A stretch of DNA of 19,792 nt from Bacillota bacterium (GTDB taxonomy: Bacteria > Bacillota > Clostridia > Acetivibrionales > DSM-1351): the NCBI GenBank assembly GCA_023397905.1, contig JAEWSZ010000047.1, positions 1-19,792 of the forward strand, written 5' to 3'. The translations under genes and the position numbers were made by a program. The notes under the pieces are model-generated. The model had not been told where the DNA came from. It ran no database searches and was given only the letters and a program-made list of their open reading frames with translations. Shown here one piece after another: positions 1 through 8,739 of the stretch (position 1 is its first letter; every line of letters starts with the position of its first letter).

Positions 1-1
1 G

Positions 2-199
2 GTTGGAAACGTTACGTTTGAGGTTCCTGAAGAAACGGGGATGCATCTGGACGCCGAAACAGGCGTGGGGAATATGTCGGGAAGCTTTATCAAAACCGAC
101 AGCAAAATCAAGACCCACTTTACGGGGGATGTTAACGGAGGCGGCCCGGATGTAAAGCTCAATACGGGTGTGGGGAATGTCAAGGCCGGCGGAAACTAG
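2..199 (+). CDS. C-terminal part of a DUF4097-like (toast-rack) surface protein, partial
   Basis: An open frame enters from the left edge and stops at TAG 197-199, giving 65 residues with no start in the window. The residues show a glycine-rich repeating pattern: GVGNM and GVGNV recur, with an ETG/NTG ahead of each, separated by short beta-prone stretches (GSFIKTD, KIKTHFTGDV). This stacked-strand pattern is typical of the right-handed beta-helix of DUF4097 and related 'putative adhesin' domains, often attached to membrane proteins or LiaF-like stress regulators. The ligand and role are not known from this piece. The stop lies in a 6-bp GC stem (187-192 with 205-210). The next gene is convergent. 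Family assignment rests on repeat pattern only. Confidence 0.6.
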   Translation, partial: VGNVTFEVPEETGMHLDAETGVGNMSGSFIKTDSKIKTHFTGDVNGGGPDVKLNTGVGNVKAGGN

Positions 200-227
200 A
201 AAAGCCGCCGCCGCAAGCCGGACAGGC

Positions 228-1712
228 TCATATATCATTGGAATTGAAATGTGTATTGCCGGATTTTAAGGCTGAAATCCGGGCTGAACCGTAATCAATA
301 AACATTTCAATTCCGGCGGCCGAAACTAAAAACATCAGCATAACCTGAAAATCTCTGTAACGGTTTTGAATTTCTATCAGGCTGTAAATGCCGAAATTCA
401 AAAGCAGCATAATTAAAATTACAATAAAAGCAGTCTGATTATTCTGGGTTCTAAATCTTGCCATAAGGCCGGAAATGGCCATGAACAATATAAATATATA
501 AAAACATTTTTCCACATTCTGGACGAAACGTCTGAAGACGGGATAAGATACATTTTTACCGAATATTTTCACTCCTGTGTTTTTATAAAAACTAAAACCC
601 CAGTCCACGGAATCATCCGGTATGGCCCACATTAAATTTTGCTTTTTTAAAATCAGCCGGGCCAGTTTCTCAGGCCTGGATATCCTTTCTTTAATCAACT
701 GCAGTGATTTTTTATCCCGCGTTTTGGGATCTGAAATATATATTAATTTTTCAGCGTCACTTCGCGAATAGCCCCCGTTTGTTTCATAATTCAAGCCTAC
801 CACAAACTTATACAGGGCAAACCTGTTTTCCAGTCCGTTGGCATTTAACCCAACCGCCCTGACTCCCAGCGACAGGCCCTGCATTGTACAGGTATAAATG
901 ATTAAAACACATACGGCGGACAATATTAGGTTCACTATCTGTTTTTTATCTCCGGAGCCCAGCATATTCAGCAGCAGGCAGCCGGTTATTGCCATAATCA
1001 CAATTATACCCTGGGGCCGCAGGGCATTTCCCACCGCGATGAAAAAAGCAGATGGTATCACAGACCTAAAATTTGCTTTTCGCCTGCTTATAAAAGAATA
1101 GATGCCCAGCAGTATAAAAAAGTTTGATATATGCTGATTCGTGAGAGCAGAAGCCAAGAAATAGGGAGCGGGATAGATCATATAAAGCAAAGAAATAAAT
1201 CTGGCATATTTTTCGCTTGCAAGAGTTCTGGAAATCAGGTATAAAAGGACATTGGAACCCGCCATAAACAGGCAATTGCCTATTTTAAGAAACAGCAGCC
1301 CATTTCCGAACAATTTGATTACCATGGCATAATAAAATACAATGCCTGTCTGGTAGGACCATAGGCTGAAATAGCTGTTGGAAGAAAAAGAAAAGTCACC
1401 TTTTGCAGCCTGTACTGCTGCATTGTAGAATTTTAAAAAATCTGAAGTGGGTGGTACGTTATAATACAAAGCTACCGACGTTTTTAAAGCAAACGCGGCG
1501 GCAAATAAAATCACTGAAAAAAACAAGGGGGACATTTTTACCATATATCTGGAGATCACATAAATCAGTGCAATCAGCAGAGCCGACAGAAGCGCAGAAA
1601 GAAATAATCTGTCCTTTATGAAAACCCTGCAGTTCAAAAGCGCAATTGCCCACATGAAAATAAGGCATGTGATTATCAGAAATTTCCCCGGCATTTTCCC
1701 AGTAAAATTCAT
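228..1712 (-). CDS. GT39-like polytopic membrane glycosyltransferase
   Basis: A 494-residue protein dominated by hydrophobic helices (about 10-12 membrane segments), as in GT-C fold enzymes that use polyprenyl-phosphate sugars outside the membrane. After the second or third helix, near residues 88-95, an acidic loop reads PPTSDFLKFYNAA. Its Asp sits where GT39/ArnT-type enzymes carry the catalytic Asp. A hydrophilic stretch at about 305-390 (KERISRPEKLARL and a Trp-rich patch) precedes the last helices. The start at 1712 is supported by AGGTGAGG about six bases upstream. The acceptor and sugar cannot be told from sequence; protein mannosylation or surface polymer decoration are options. It stands alone on the minus strand, with its own possible extended -10 promoter at 1772-1780. 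Confidence 0.72.
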   Translation of the reverse strand: MNFTGKMPGKFLIITCLIFMWAIALLNCRVFIKDRLFLSALLSALLIALIYVISRYMVKMSPLFFSVILFAAAFALKTSVALYYNVPPTSDFLKFYNAAVQAAKGDFSFSSNSYFSLWSYQTGIVFYYAMVIKLFGNGLLFLKIGNCLFMAGSNVLLYLISRTLASEKYARFISLLYMIYPAPYFLASALTNQHISNFFILLGIYSFISRRKANFRSVIPSAFFIAVGNALRPQGIIVIMAITGCLLLNMLGSGDKKQIVNLILSAVCVLIIYTCTMQGLSLGVRAVGLNANGLENRFALYKFVVGLNYETNGGYSRSDAEKLIYISDPKTRDKKSLQLIKERISRPEKLARLILKKQNLMWAIPDDSVDWGFSFYKNTGVKIFGKNVSYPVFRRFVQNVEKCFYIFILFMAISGLMARFRTQNNQTAFIVILIMLLLNFGIYSLIEIQNRYRDFQVMLMFLVSAAGIEMFIDYGSARISALKSGNTHFNSNDI

Positions 1713-1771
1713 ATATTACCTCACCTTTTGTCTTAATTGAACATTATTGACAACGCAACATAGTATTCACT

Positions 1772-1803
1772 ATTCTACCATTTTTTTGAATAAATTCATA
1801 CAA
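1772..1803 (-). promoter_or_regulatory. Possible promoter of the GT39-like gene
   Basis: On the minus strand TAGAAT (1772-1777 on the plus strand) is preceded by TG with one spacer base, an extended -10. The best -35 candidate, TTGTAT (1798-1803), is 20 bases away, which is too far, so the call rests on the extended -10. The gap 1713-1850 also holds a weak 6-bp stem (1829-1834 with 1855-1860), followed on the minus strand by CTCACCTTTT. That could end the upstream gene. Confidence 0.35.
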
Positions 1804-1850
1804 TTTTTATAACAGCTGAAAAGGTGAGGCTTCTATATATTCATAAATAC

Positions 1851-2477
1851 CTACAGAAGCGCTTTTACAGACTCCCATAGGATATCGCACAATTCGCATT
1901 CTCTATTGGCGTCATCGTAGCCACTGCCGGAAGAAAGACCATTTTTGCCCATATCGAGGGCATAATCGCCGATTGCCACAGAAAGGCTGAAATCACCCTG
2001 CCCGAAATTTTTCCTTTCCAGTATGTCGATCATCTGGCCGATATCCAGCAAGGGCAGACAATCCTGCTTTGAATATGATTCCGGCCGCTGGAATTCAAAG
2101 TTGAAATCTTCGTCGAAGTTGAAATCCTCTAAACCGGAATCTTCAGGTTCTGAATCCTGAGCAGCATCCCCTGACTGCAGGGTTTCAATACCGTCTATCC
2201 TGTCCGAGGCAATATTGTCGGAGTAATCATCTTCCTTCTGGATCTTTGCCGTTTCATCCGGCATGAATTTCAGATCCGACAGCAGAATGTCGTGGTGTTT
2301 CAGCAATTTTATACCTCCCACCACATAGGTGATTTGTTCAAATCTTTCTTCCGCCGCGTCAACACACATATTTGCCACCGCCACATCATAAACGTGGGGT
2401 ATCCATAAATCGCAAAGGTTCTGCTTTTGCTCAACCGCAAGTTCATCCAGCTCTTTTGATGTTATCCTTAATTTCAT
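1851..2477 (-). CDS. Protein of unknown function with an acidic central linker
   Basis: I do not recognise this 208-residue soluble protein. A longer start is possible 21 bases upstream, but that codon overlaps the AAGGAGG that serves the ATG at 2477, so the shorter form (MKLRITSKEL) is preferred. Three parts are visible. Residues 1-75 mix helix and strand. Residues about 80-137 are a very acidic, low-complexity linker containing FNFDEDFNFEF. Residues 138-208 end in CELCDILWESVKALL. There is no signal peptide or membrane helix. The short phrase LCDLW near residue 21 and LCDILW near 196 resemble each other, perhaps by chance. It is divergent from the topoisomerase operon and has a clear promoter at 2572-2600. 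Confidence 0.75.
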   Translation of the reverse strand: MKLRITSKELDELAVEQKQNLCDLWIPHVYDVAVANMCVDAAEERFEQITYVVGGIKLLKHHDILLSDLKFMPDETAKIQKEDDYSDNIASDRIDGIETLQSGDAAQDSEPEDSGLEDFNFDEDFNFEFQRPESYSKQDCLPLLDIGQMIDILERKNFGQGDFSLSVAIGDYALDMGKNGLSSGSGYDDANRECELCDILWESVKALL

Positions 2478-2571
2478 AAATTCATCCTCCTTATTCAAAT
2501 GCGCCAGGGTCGTATTACAAGGCTGTACCGGTAGAATTTCAGACAGGTCCGTACTTTAAGTTACAGTAAAT

Positions 2572-2600
2572 ATTATAATATATTTAAGATATGTTGTCAT
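2572..2600 (-). promoter_or_regulatory. Sigma-A type promoter for the unknown 208-residue protein
   Basis: Minus-strand ATGACA (-35, 2595-2600) and TATAAT (-10, 2572-2577) are separated by exactly 17 bases. Transcription would start near 2565 and give a leader of about 88 bases. Confidence 0.7.
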
Positions 2601-2717
2601 ACATTTTCCAACTTATGCATCATTATGTACCGTTAATATTAATAACTGTCATATCAAAAGAGCAAAATAACTTGACAGAGAACACAAGTTTGAGAAATAA
2701 TGTTAAGGATGGATAAA

Positions 2718-2726
2718 TGATAAAAT
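2718..2726 (+). promoter_or_regulatory. Extended -10 promoter of the topoisomerase operon
   Basis: TGATAAAAT (TG, one base, TAAAAT) lies 49 bases ahead of the B-subunit start. A 12-base stretch around it, AATGATAAAATC, is repeated at the trpS promoter (19031-19042). A consensus TTGACA occurs at 2672-2677 but has no -10 at proper spacing. The 297-base divergent gap 2478-2774 otherwise shows only AT-rich sequence and the opposing promoter. Confidence 0.5.
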
Positions 2727-2774
2727 CCTACTTTTAAAGAGGCTGTTATATATAAATTTTGGAGGAAGTTACTA

Positions 2775-4757
2775 ATGACAAAAGATACCAGGAAGACGGA
2801 ATATGGGAATGAGAGTATTTCATCATTAAAAGGTGCGGACAGAGTCAGGCTCCGCCCGGGTGTAATATTTGGTTCGGATGGACTGGACGGCTGCCAGCAT
2901 TCTTTCTTTGAAATTTTGTCAAATTCAATCGATGAAGCCAGGGAAGGGCATGGAAACGTCATAGAGGTGACAAGGTTTGCCGACAGGTCAATCATGGTCC
3001 AGGACTGGGGACGGGGTCTGCCCGTAGATTATAATACAAAGGAAGAGCGCTTCAACTGGGAGCTGGTATACTGCGAGCTATATGCAGGAGGAAAATACCA
3101 GAACAATTCCGGAGAGAATTATGAGTACAGCCTGGGGCTCAACGGCCTTGGCGCCTGCGCCACCCAGTACAGCTCAGAATATTTTGACGTCACAGTATTC
3201 CGTGACGGCTTCAAATACCAGCTGCATTTTGAAAAAGGCGAAAATATAGGGGGCCTGAATAAGGAAAAGTGCAAATATGAGCAGACTTCCACCATTCAGA
3301 AATGGAAGCCGGATATTCAGGTATTCACAGATATAAATATCCCGCTTGAATATTTTCAGACGGTGCTGAAAAAGCAGGCGGTTGTAAATGCAGGACTTCG
3401 TTTTGTCCTCAAGGATGAAGAGTCGGGAGAAACCTTTGTGTACTGCTATGAAAACGGTATAGTGGACTACATAAAAGAAATTACCCGGGAGGACGGTTTC
3501 ACCGACATCCAGTTTTATGAGACCTCCACAAAAGGCCGTGACAGGGAAGATAAGCCCGAATACAAGGTAAAGATGCAGATCGCCTTTTGCTTTAACAATC
3601 AGACCAACCTGCTGGAGTATTACCATAATTCCAGCTTCCTGGAATATGGGGGGGCGCCGGACAGGGCCGTTAAAAACGCCCTGGTCTATGAAATAGACAA
3701 GTGTTTAAAAGCCAGAGGCAAGTACAATAAAGATGAGGCAAAGATAACCTTTGCAGACATTGAAGACAGTCTGATCCTGGTGGTAAATTCATTTTCAACT
3801 GTTACAAGTTATGAAAACCAGACGAAAAAGTCCATTACCAATAAATTTATTCAGGAAACCATGACGGATTTCTTCAAGCAGCAGCTGGAGATATACTTTA
3901 TCGAGAACATGGTTGAAAGTGAAAAAATACTGGAGCAGGTGCTTGTAAACAAGCGAAGCAGGGAAACTGCCGAAAAGACCAGAATCAATATTAAAAAGAA
4001 GCTCAGCGGTAGCATAGATATTTCAAACAGGGTTAAAAAGTTTGTAGACTGCAGGACAAAGGATATCAGCAGAAGAGAAATATATATAGTTGAGGGAGAT
4101 TCCGCCCTGGGCTCCTGCAAGCTGGGCCGGGATGCCGAATTTCAGGCTATCATGCCTGTAAGGGGCAAGATACTCAATTGTCTGAAGGCCGAGTATGACA
4201 GCATATTCAAAAACGACATAATAGTTGATTTGCTCAAGGTGCTGGGCTGTGGTGTGGAAATCAGGTCCAAACACAACAAGGAGCTCAATACCTTTGACAT
4301 AGACAATCTCAGATGGGGCAAAGTTATAATCTGCACAGATGCCGATGTTGACGGTTTCCATATAAGAACCCAGATACTGACAATGCTGTACAGACTGGTT
4401 CCCACACTGCTGACAGAGGGAAAGGTGTTTATAGCCGAATCCCCGCTGTTTGAAATCAGCTGCAAGAACGCTACTTACTTTGCCTATTCGGAAAAAGAGA
4501 AAGTAGATATTTTAAGCAGGCTTGAGGGAAAGAAATATTCCATACAGCGCTCAAAAGGACTTGGTGAAAATGAGCCCGAGATGATGTGGCAGACAACCAT
4601 GAATCCCGATTCACGCAGGCTGATAAAAGTTATGCCTGCCGATGTGGAGCTGACAATGCAGATGTTCGATGTGCTGCTGGGCGATAACCTGCAGGGCAGA
4701 AAGCAGTTTATCGAGGATAACGGAAGCAGGTATCTGGACATGATAGATGTCAGCTAG
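2775..4757 (+). CDS. Type IIA DNA topoisomerase, B (ATPase/TOPRIM) subunit, divergent GyrB/ParE-like
   Basis: This is the ATP-driven gate subunit of a type II topoisomerase; it works with the A subunit encoded next. The 660 residues align end to end with GyrB/ParE. The GHKL N-box is EILSNSIDEA (E46, N50). The second motif is QDWGRGLP (D77, with Trp where Asn or Asp is usual). A glycine lid reads GLNGLGA (121-127), and the QTK loop is at 349-351. The TOPRIM domain has EGDSA (440-444) and TDADVDG (521-527), then the usual KGLGE (594-598). It lacks the long insert of some gyrases. GGAGG sits ten bases upstream of ATG. Divergence in the ATP site suggests a second, lineage-specific topoisomerase IV-like enzyme rather than the main gyrase. 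ParE is a reasonable working name. Confidence 0.9.
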   Translation: MTKDTRKTEYGNESISSLKGADRVRLRPGVIFGSDGLDGCQHSFFEILSNSIDEAREGHGNVIEVTRFADRSIMVQDWGRGLPVDYNTKEERFNWELVYCELYAGGKYQNNSGENYEYSLGLNGLGACATQYSSEYFDVTVFRDGFKYQLHFEKGENIGGLNKEKCKYEQTSTIQKWKPDIQVFTDINIPLEYFQTVLKKQAVVNAGLRFVLKDEESGETFVYCYENGIVDYIKEITREDGFTDIQFYETSTKGRDREDKPEYKVKMQIAFCFNNQTNLLEYYHNSSFLEYGGAPDRAVKNALVYEIDKCLKARGKYNKDEAKITFADIEDSLILVVNSFSTVTSYENQTKKSITNKFIQETMTDFFKQQLEIYFIENMVESEKILEQVLVNKRSRETAEKTRINIKKKLSGSIDISNRVKKFVDCRTKDISRREIYIVEGDSALGSCKLGRDAEFQAIMPVRGKILNCLKAEYDSIFKNDIIVDLLKVLGCGVEIRSKHNKELNTFDIDNLRWGKVIICTDADVDGFHIRTQILTMLYRLVPTLLTEGKVFIAESPLFEISCKNATYFAYSEKEKVDILSRLEGKKYSIQRSKGLGENEPEMMWQTTMNPDSRRLIKVMPADVELTMQMFDVLLGDNLQGRKQFIEDNGSRYLDMIDVS

Positions 4758-4810
4758 AAGTGCAGCGCAAAGTATAGTTTGAGTGTATATATTTTTGGAG
4801 GTAGAGTAAA

Positions 4811-6997
4811 GTGTCTAAACTAAATCTGGTTGAGCAGGATATTGTGTCAACTCTTGAAAATAATTATATGCCCTATGCCATGAGCGTCATCGTATCCAGG
4901 GCAATACCCGAGATAGACGGTTTCAAGCCGTCTCACAGGAAATTGCTCTATACCATGTACAAAATGTCGCTGCTGACCGGCACCAGGACAAAATCGTCAA
5001 ATATTGTGGGACAGACCATGAAGCTGAACCCTCATGGAGACATGGCCATTTATGAGACCATGGTCAGGCTGACCCGGGGAAATGCCGCATTGCTGCATGC
5101 GTTTATAGATTCAAAGGGCAATTTCGGAAAGCAGTATTCCAGGGATATGAAATACGCGGCGCCGCGTTATACAGAGGCCAAGCTGGACAAGCTGTGTGAG
5201 GAAATCTTCAAGGATATAGATAAAAACACGGTGGAATTTGCGGATAACTACGACGGCACAATGAAGGAGCCTGTGCTCCTGCCTACAACCTATCCCAATA
5301 TCCTTGTCAATGCAAATCAGGGAATAGCCGTAGGTATGGCCAGCAACATATGCAGCTTCAATCTCACAGAGATATGTGAGGCTACCTCGGCTCTCATCGA
5401 TAATGAAGACATATTGCTTGAACAATACCTTAAAGCGCCTGATTTTTCATCGGGAGGGCAGCTGATATATTCCGAAAAGGAAATACGGGATGTCTATGCC
5501 AACGGAAGAGGAAGCTTCAAGGTCCGCGCTAAGTATAAATACGACAAGGAAAACAACTGTATAGAAATCCTGGAAATACCGTATACCACTACCGTAGAGG
5601 CTATTATGGATCAGATAATAGATCTAATAAAGAACGGTAAAATCAAGGAAATCACAGATGTGAGAGACGAGACGGATTTAAACGGTCTCAGGCTGACTCT
5701 GGATATCAGGAAAAGCACCGATCCGGATGCGCTGATGAACAAGCTTTTCAAACTGACGCCTTTGCAGGACAGCTTTAACTGCAATTTCAATATTCTCATA
5801 AACGGAAAGCCGCGGGTCATGGGAGTAAAGACCATCCTGAACGAGTGGCTTGTTTTCAGAATTGAGTGCGTAAAGCGCCAGACCCTGTATGATATAGAGA
5901 AGAAAAGCGACAAGCTGCACCTGCTCATGGGCCTTAAAAAGATATTGCTGGACATTGACAAGGCCATTGCAATAATCAGGGAGACAGAGCAGGAAGCCCA
6001 GGTTATCCCCAATTTGATGGCCGGCTTCGAAATAGACCAGATTCAGTCGGAGTTTATAGCCGAAATAAGACTGAGAAATCTAAATAAGGAATATATTTTA
6101 AACAGGGTGAGCGAAGCCGACGACCTGATAAAGGAAATAGCGGAGCTCAAGGATATTTACGGCAGCGAAAGCAGGATAAAAAAGATAATCCAGAAGCAGC
6201 TGAAGGAAATCTCGAAAAAATTCGGGCAGCCCAGATGCACTGAGATAATCCATGAGGAGCATGTGGAGGAAATAACCTCGGAGCACCTTATAGAGGACTA
6301 TAACCTGAAAATATTCCTCACGGAGCAGAACTATTTGAAGAAAATAGCGCTGGTGTCGCTGAGGGCAAATCCTGACCACAAGCTGAAGGACGACGATGAG
6401 ATACTTCAGGAAACAGATACCCACAACAAGGCTGATTTGCTGCTGTTTTCAAACAAGTTCAACGTGTATAAAAGCAAGATATACGATATTCCGGACTGCA
6501 AAGCCAGCAGCCTTGGAGAATATCTTACAAACCTTCTGGGACTGGACAGCGATGAAAAGATAATTTATATTGCCGCCACAGACAACTATGAGGGATACAT
6601 GCTGTTTTTCTATGAGAACGGCAAGGCGGCAAAAATAGAAATGGCGAGCTATGCCACAAAGACTAACCGGAAAAAGCTTGCCAACGCATATTACGACGGC
6701 GAACCTCTGGTGAGGATGCTGTTTATTTCGGAGGACATGGACCTGGCGGCCGCCAGCAGCATAAAAAAGATACTGGTATTCAATACGGAAAATATCAATC
6801 CGAAATCCACAAGGGGCTCCCAGGGAGTGCAGGTACTGACTTCCAAAAAGGGCAGTCGGCTGGTGGCGGTGAGGACCCTGGAGGAGATGCAGCTGTCGGA
6901 TGTGGAGTATTACAGGACTAAAAACATACCGGCGATCGGCTGCTATATTAAGGAAGAGGACAAAAGCGAAACTCAGCTGACGCTGGAGCTGGAATAA
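4811..6997 (+). CDS. Type IIA DNA topoisomerase, A (breakage-reunion) subunit, GyrA/ParC-like
   Basis: This subunit cuts and rejoins DNA through a tyrosine. The 728-residue protein begins at GTG 4811, supported by GGAGG nine bases before. The winged-helix region has SRAIPEIDGFKPSHRKLLY (29-47), and the catalytic pair is R119-Y120 in AAPRYTEAKL. The segment matching the quinolone-resistance region reads HGDMAIYETM, with Met78 where GyrA has Ser83 and Glu82 at the Asp87 position. After the coiled-coil tower, the C-terminal third forms a short pinwheel-like domain. I see no GyrA box (QRRGGKG-like), so decatenation rather than negative supercoiling is likelier. It lies 53 bases after the B subunit, so one operon and one enzyme are expected. 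Confidence 0.9.
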   Translation: MSKLNLVEQDIVSTLENNYMPYAMSVIVSRAIPEIDGFKPSHRKLLYTMYKMSLLTGTRTKSSNIVGQTMKLNPHGDMAIYETMVRLTRGNAALLHAFIDSKGNFGKQYSRDMKYAAPRYTEAKLDKLCEEIFKDIDKNTVEFADNYDGTMKEPVLLPTTYPNILVNANQGIAVGMASNICSFNLTEICEATSALIDNEDILLEQYLKAPDFSSGGQLIYSEKEIRDVYANGRGSFKVRAKYKYDKENNCIEILEIPYTTTVEAIMDQIIDLIKNGKIKEITDVRDETDLNGLRLTLDIRKSTDPDALMNKLFKLTPLQDSFNCNFNILINGKPRVMGVKTILNEWLVFRIECVKRQTLYDIEKKSDKLHLLMGLKKILLDIDKAIAIIRETEQEAQVIPNLMAGFEIDQIQSEFIAEIRLRNLNKEYILNRVSEADDLIKEIAELKDIYGSESRIKKIIQKQLKEISKKFGQPRCTEIIHEEHVEEITSEHLIEDYNLKIFLTEQNYLKKIALVSLRANPDHKLKDDDEILQETDTHNKADLLLFSNKFNVYKSKIYDIPDCKASSLGEYLTNLLGLDSDEKIIYIAATDNYEGYMLFFYENGKAAKIEMASYATKTNRKKLANAYYDGEPLVRMLFISEDMDLAAASSIKKILVFNTENINPKSTRGSQGVQVLTSKKGSRLVAVRTLEEMQLSDVEYYRTKNIPAIGCYIKEEDKSETQLTLELE

Positions 6998-7059
6998 ATT
7001 TTACGGCAAAGACCAAAACTATTAAGTAAATACAAATGGAATGGGAAGAGGATATAATT

Positions 7060-7581
7060 ATGAGTCAGAATCCAATAGTTACTATTGAGATGGAAAATGG
7101 AAACGTAATGAAAGCGGAGCTGTATCCGGAGATAGCGCCGAATACGGTCAACAACTTTATTTCACTTATAAAAAAGGGATTTTATGATGGGGTCATATTT
7201 CACAGGGTGATACCGGGCTTCATGATACAGGGAGGAGATCCCGAGGGTTCCGGAATTGGCGGCCCGGATTACGGCATAAAAGGTGAATTTTCAGCCAACG
7301 GTTTTAAGAATGACCTGAAGCATGACAAGGGTGTTTTATCCATGGCCAGAACCAAGGCTCCAAACTCGGCGGGCTCTCAGTTTTTCATCATGGTCGCCAA
7401 ATCTCCACACCTGGACGGGCAGTATGCGGCATTCGGAAAAGTGACCGAGGGAATAGAAGAGGCAGACAGGATAGTCGATGTAAAAAGGGACTACGATGAC
7501 AAGCCCAAGGATCCCCAGGCAATGAAGAAGGTAACTGTGGAAACCTTTGGAGTTGAATATCCTGAACCGGAGAAGGTTTAA
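7060..7581 (+). CDS. Cyclophilin-type peptidyl-prolyl cis-trans isomerase
   Basis: A cytosolic 173-residue cyclophilin that speeds proline isomerisation during folding. The full active site is present: FHRVIPGFMIQGGD (47-60, catalytic R49 and Q57), MARTKAPNSAGSQFFIM (95-111), and HLDGQYAAFGKV (117-128). His117 replaces the Trp of human cyclophilin A, as in many bacterial enzymes that bind cyclosporin poorly. There is no signal peptide. An in-frame ATG at 7036 exists, but AAGAGG eight bases before 7060 and the conserved N-terminus favour MSQNPIVTIE. The gene lies 62 bases after the topoisomerase A subunit with no clear terminator, so co-transcription is likely. Confidence 0.93.
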   Translation: MSQNPIVTIEMENGNVMKAELYPEIAPNTVNNFISLIKKGFYDGVIFHRVIPGFMIQGGDPEGSGIGGPDYGIKGEFSANGFKNDLKHDKGVLSMARTKAPNSAGSQFFIMVAKSPHLDGQYAAFGKVTEGIEEADRIVDVKRDYDDKPKDPQAMKKVTVETFGVEYPEPEKV

Positions 7582-7666
7582 AACCGCAATGCGGAATTAT
7601 TAAAAAGTATCGAACCGTTAATTTTGGAACGTTAACTCCGGAATACGGTATTTTGAGGTCGTGGGG

Positions 7667-8380
7667 ATGAATACAAAGATCAAAGCCTTAAAGGCGGCAT
7701 TTCCATATACTATACCCGTTTTGACGGGATTTTTGTTCCTGGGGATAGCATATGGAATTTTGATGAAATCAGTGGGCTATGGCGTCGGTTGGACTTTTTT
7801 AATGAGTTTTCTCGTGTTTGCGGGTTCAATGCAGTATGTGGGGATAACCTTGCTGACTACGGCGTTCAATCCCCTGTATGCGCTGTTTATAACATTGATG
7901 GTAAATGCAAGGCATATATTCTACGGCATATCCATGCTTGATAAATTTAAAAAAACCGGCAAATTAAAGCCATATCTTATATTTGCCATGTGCGACGAGA
8001 CATTTTCCATTCTGTGCTCGGCCAAGCCCAAAGAAGATGTGGACCAGAGCTGGTTTATGTTTTTTGTGGCTTTCCTGGACAGGTGGTACTGGATAACGGG
8101 GGCGGTACTGGGAGCCCTTTTGGGGCAATACATACAGTTCAGCACCAGAGGGCTTGATTTTGCATTGACTGCGTTATTTGTGGTTATTTTCGTAAATCAA
8201 TGGCGGGAGCAGACAAATCACATTCCGGCAATTATCGGAGTGGCCGGCTCTGTGATCTGCCTGCTGGTATTTGGCAAAAATAATTTTATAATACCGGCCA
8301 TGATTTTAATATTGACTGTTTTTATATTTTCAGGTGATAAAATCAATAAGGGCGAAATCCATGAGGAGGGGACCTTATGA
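7667..8380 (+). CDS. azlC: AzlC family branched-chain amino acid exporter, large subunit
   Basis: A 237-residue membrane protein with about six to seven helices; known relatives pair with AzlD to export branched-chain amino acids or analogues. Family features are the N-terminal AFPYTIPVLTGFLFLGIAYG, FAGSMQYVG near residue 45, and NARHIFYGISM near 80. GAGG at 7655-7658 is eight bases before ATG 7667 and only two before the GTG at 7661, so the ATG is chosen. The last codons overlap azlD by four bases, which implies translational coupling. The 85 bases upstream show a small CCGC/GCGG hairpin after the cyclophilin stop but no firm promoter. Confidence 0.92.
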   Translation: MNTKIKALKAAFPYTIPVLTGFLFLGIAYGILMKSVGYGVGWTFLMSFLVFAGSMQYVGITLLTTAFNPLYALFITLMVNARHIFYGISMLDKFKKTGKLKPYLIFAMCDETFSILCSAKPKEDVDQSWFMFFVAFLDRWYWITGAVLGALLGQYIQFSTRGLDFALTALFVVIFVNQWREQTNHIPAIIGVAGSVICLLVFGKNNFIIPAMILILTVFIFSGDKINKGEIHEEGTL

Positions 8381-8718
8381 CTACGTTGACGCCGGTCCAG
8401 ACACTTGTTACGATTCTGGTGATAATGCTGGGCACCATGTGTACCAGGTTTCTGCCCTTTCTCGTATTCCGATCCGACAAGGCGACTCCGGCTTTTATAA
8501 TCAAGCTGGGAAAGATGCTTCCCTATGCCGTAATCGGACTGTTGGTGGTATACTGTCTGAAGGGAGTTTCCCTGACAGAAGGTTCCCACGGTATACCGGA
8601 AGCTGCGGCTGTCCTTGCCGTAGTGGCGCTGCACCTGTGGAAGAAAAACACTCTTTTAAGTATCGGAGCAGGAACGGCGCTCTATATGGTGCTGGTCCAG
8701 CTTGTATTTGTAAATTAA
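8377..8718 (+). CDS. azlD: AzlD family small subunit of branched-chain amino acid exporter
   Basis: A 113-residue membrane protein with about four helices. The family phrase GTMCTRFLPFLVF lies near residues 20-32, followed by IKLGKMLPYAVIGLLVVYCL. AzlD proteins act only with AzlC and stabilise or complete the exporter. The ATG overlaps the azlC stop region (ATGA, 8377-8380), with GAGGAGGGG just ahead. A strong hairpin terminator follows 21 bases after the stop. Confidence 0.92.
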   Translation: MTTLTPVQTLVTILVIMLGTMCTRFLPFLVFRSDKATPAFIIKLGKMLPYAVIGLLVVYCLKGVSLTEGSHGIPEAAAVLAVVALHLWKKNTLLSIGAGTALYMVLVQLVFVN

Positions 8719-8739
8719 ATATACAAGTAATTAAACATA

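Noticed and set aside
2672..2677. Consensus TTGACA as -35 for the topoisomerase operon
   Set aside because: No acceptable -10 lies 16-18 bases downstream; the extended -10 at 2718-2726 is 40 bases away.
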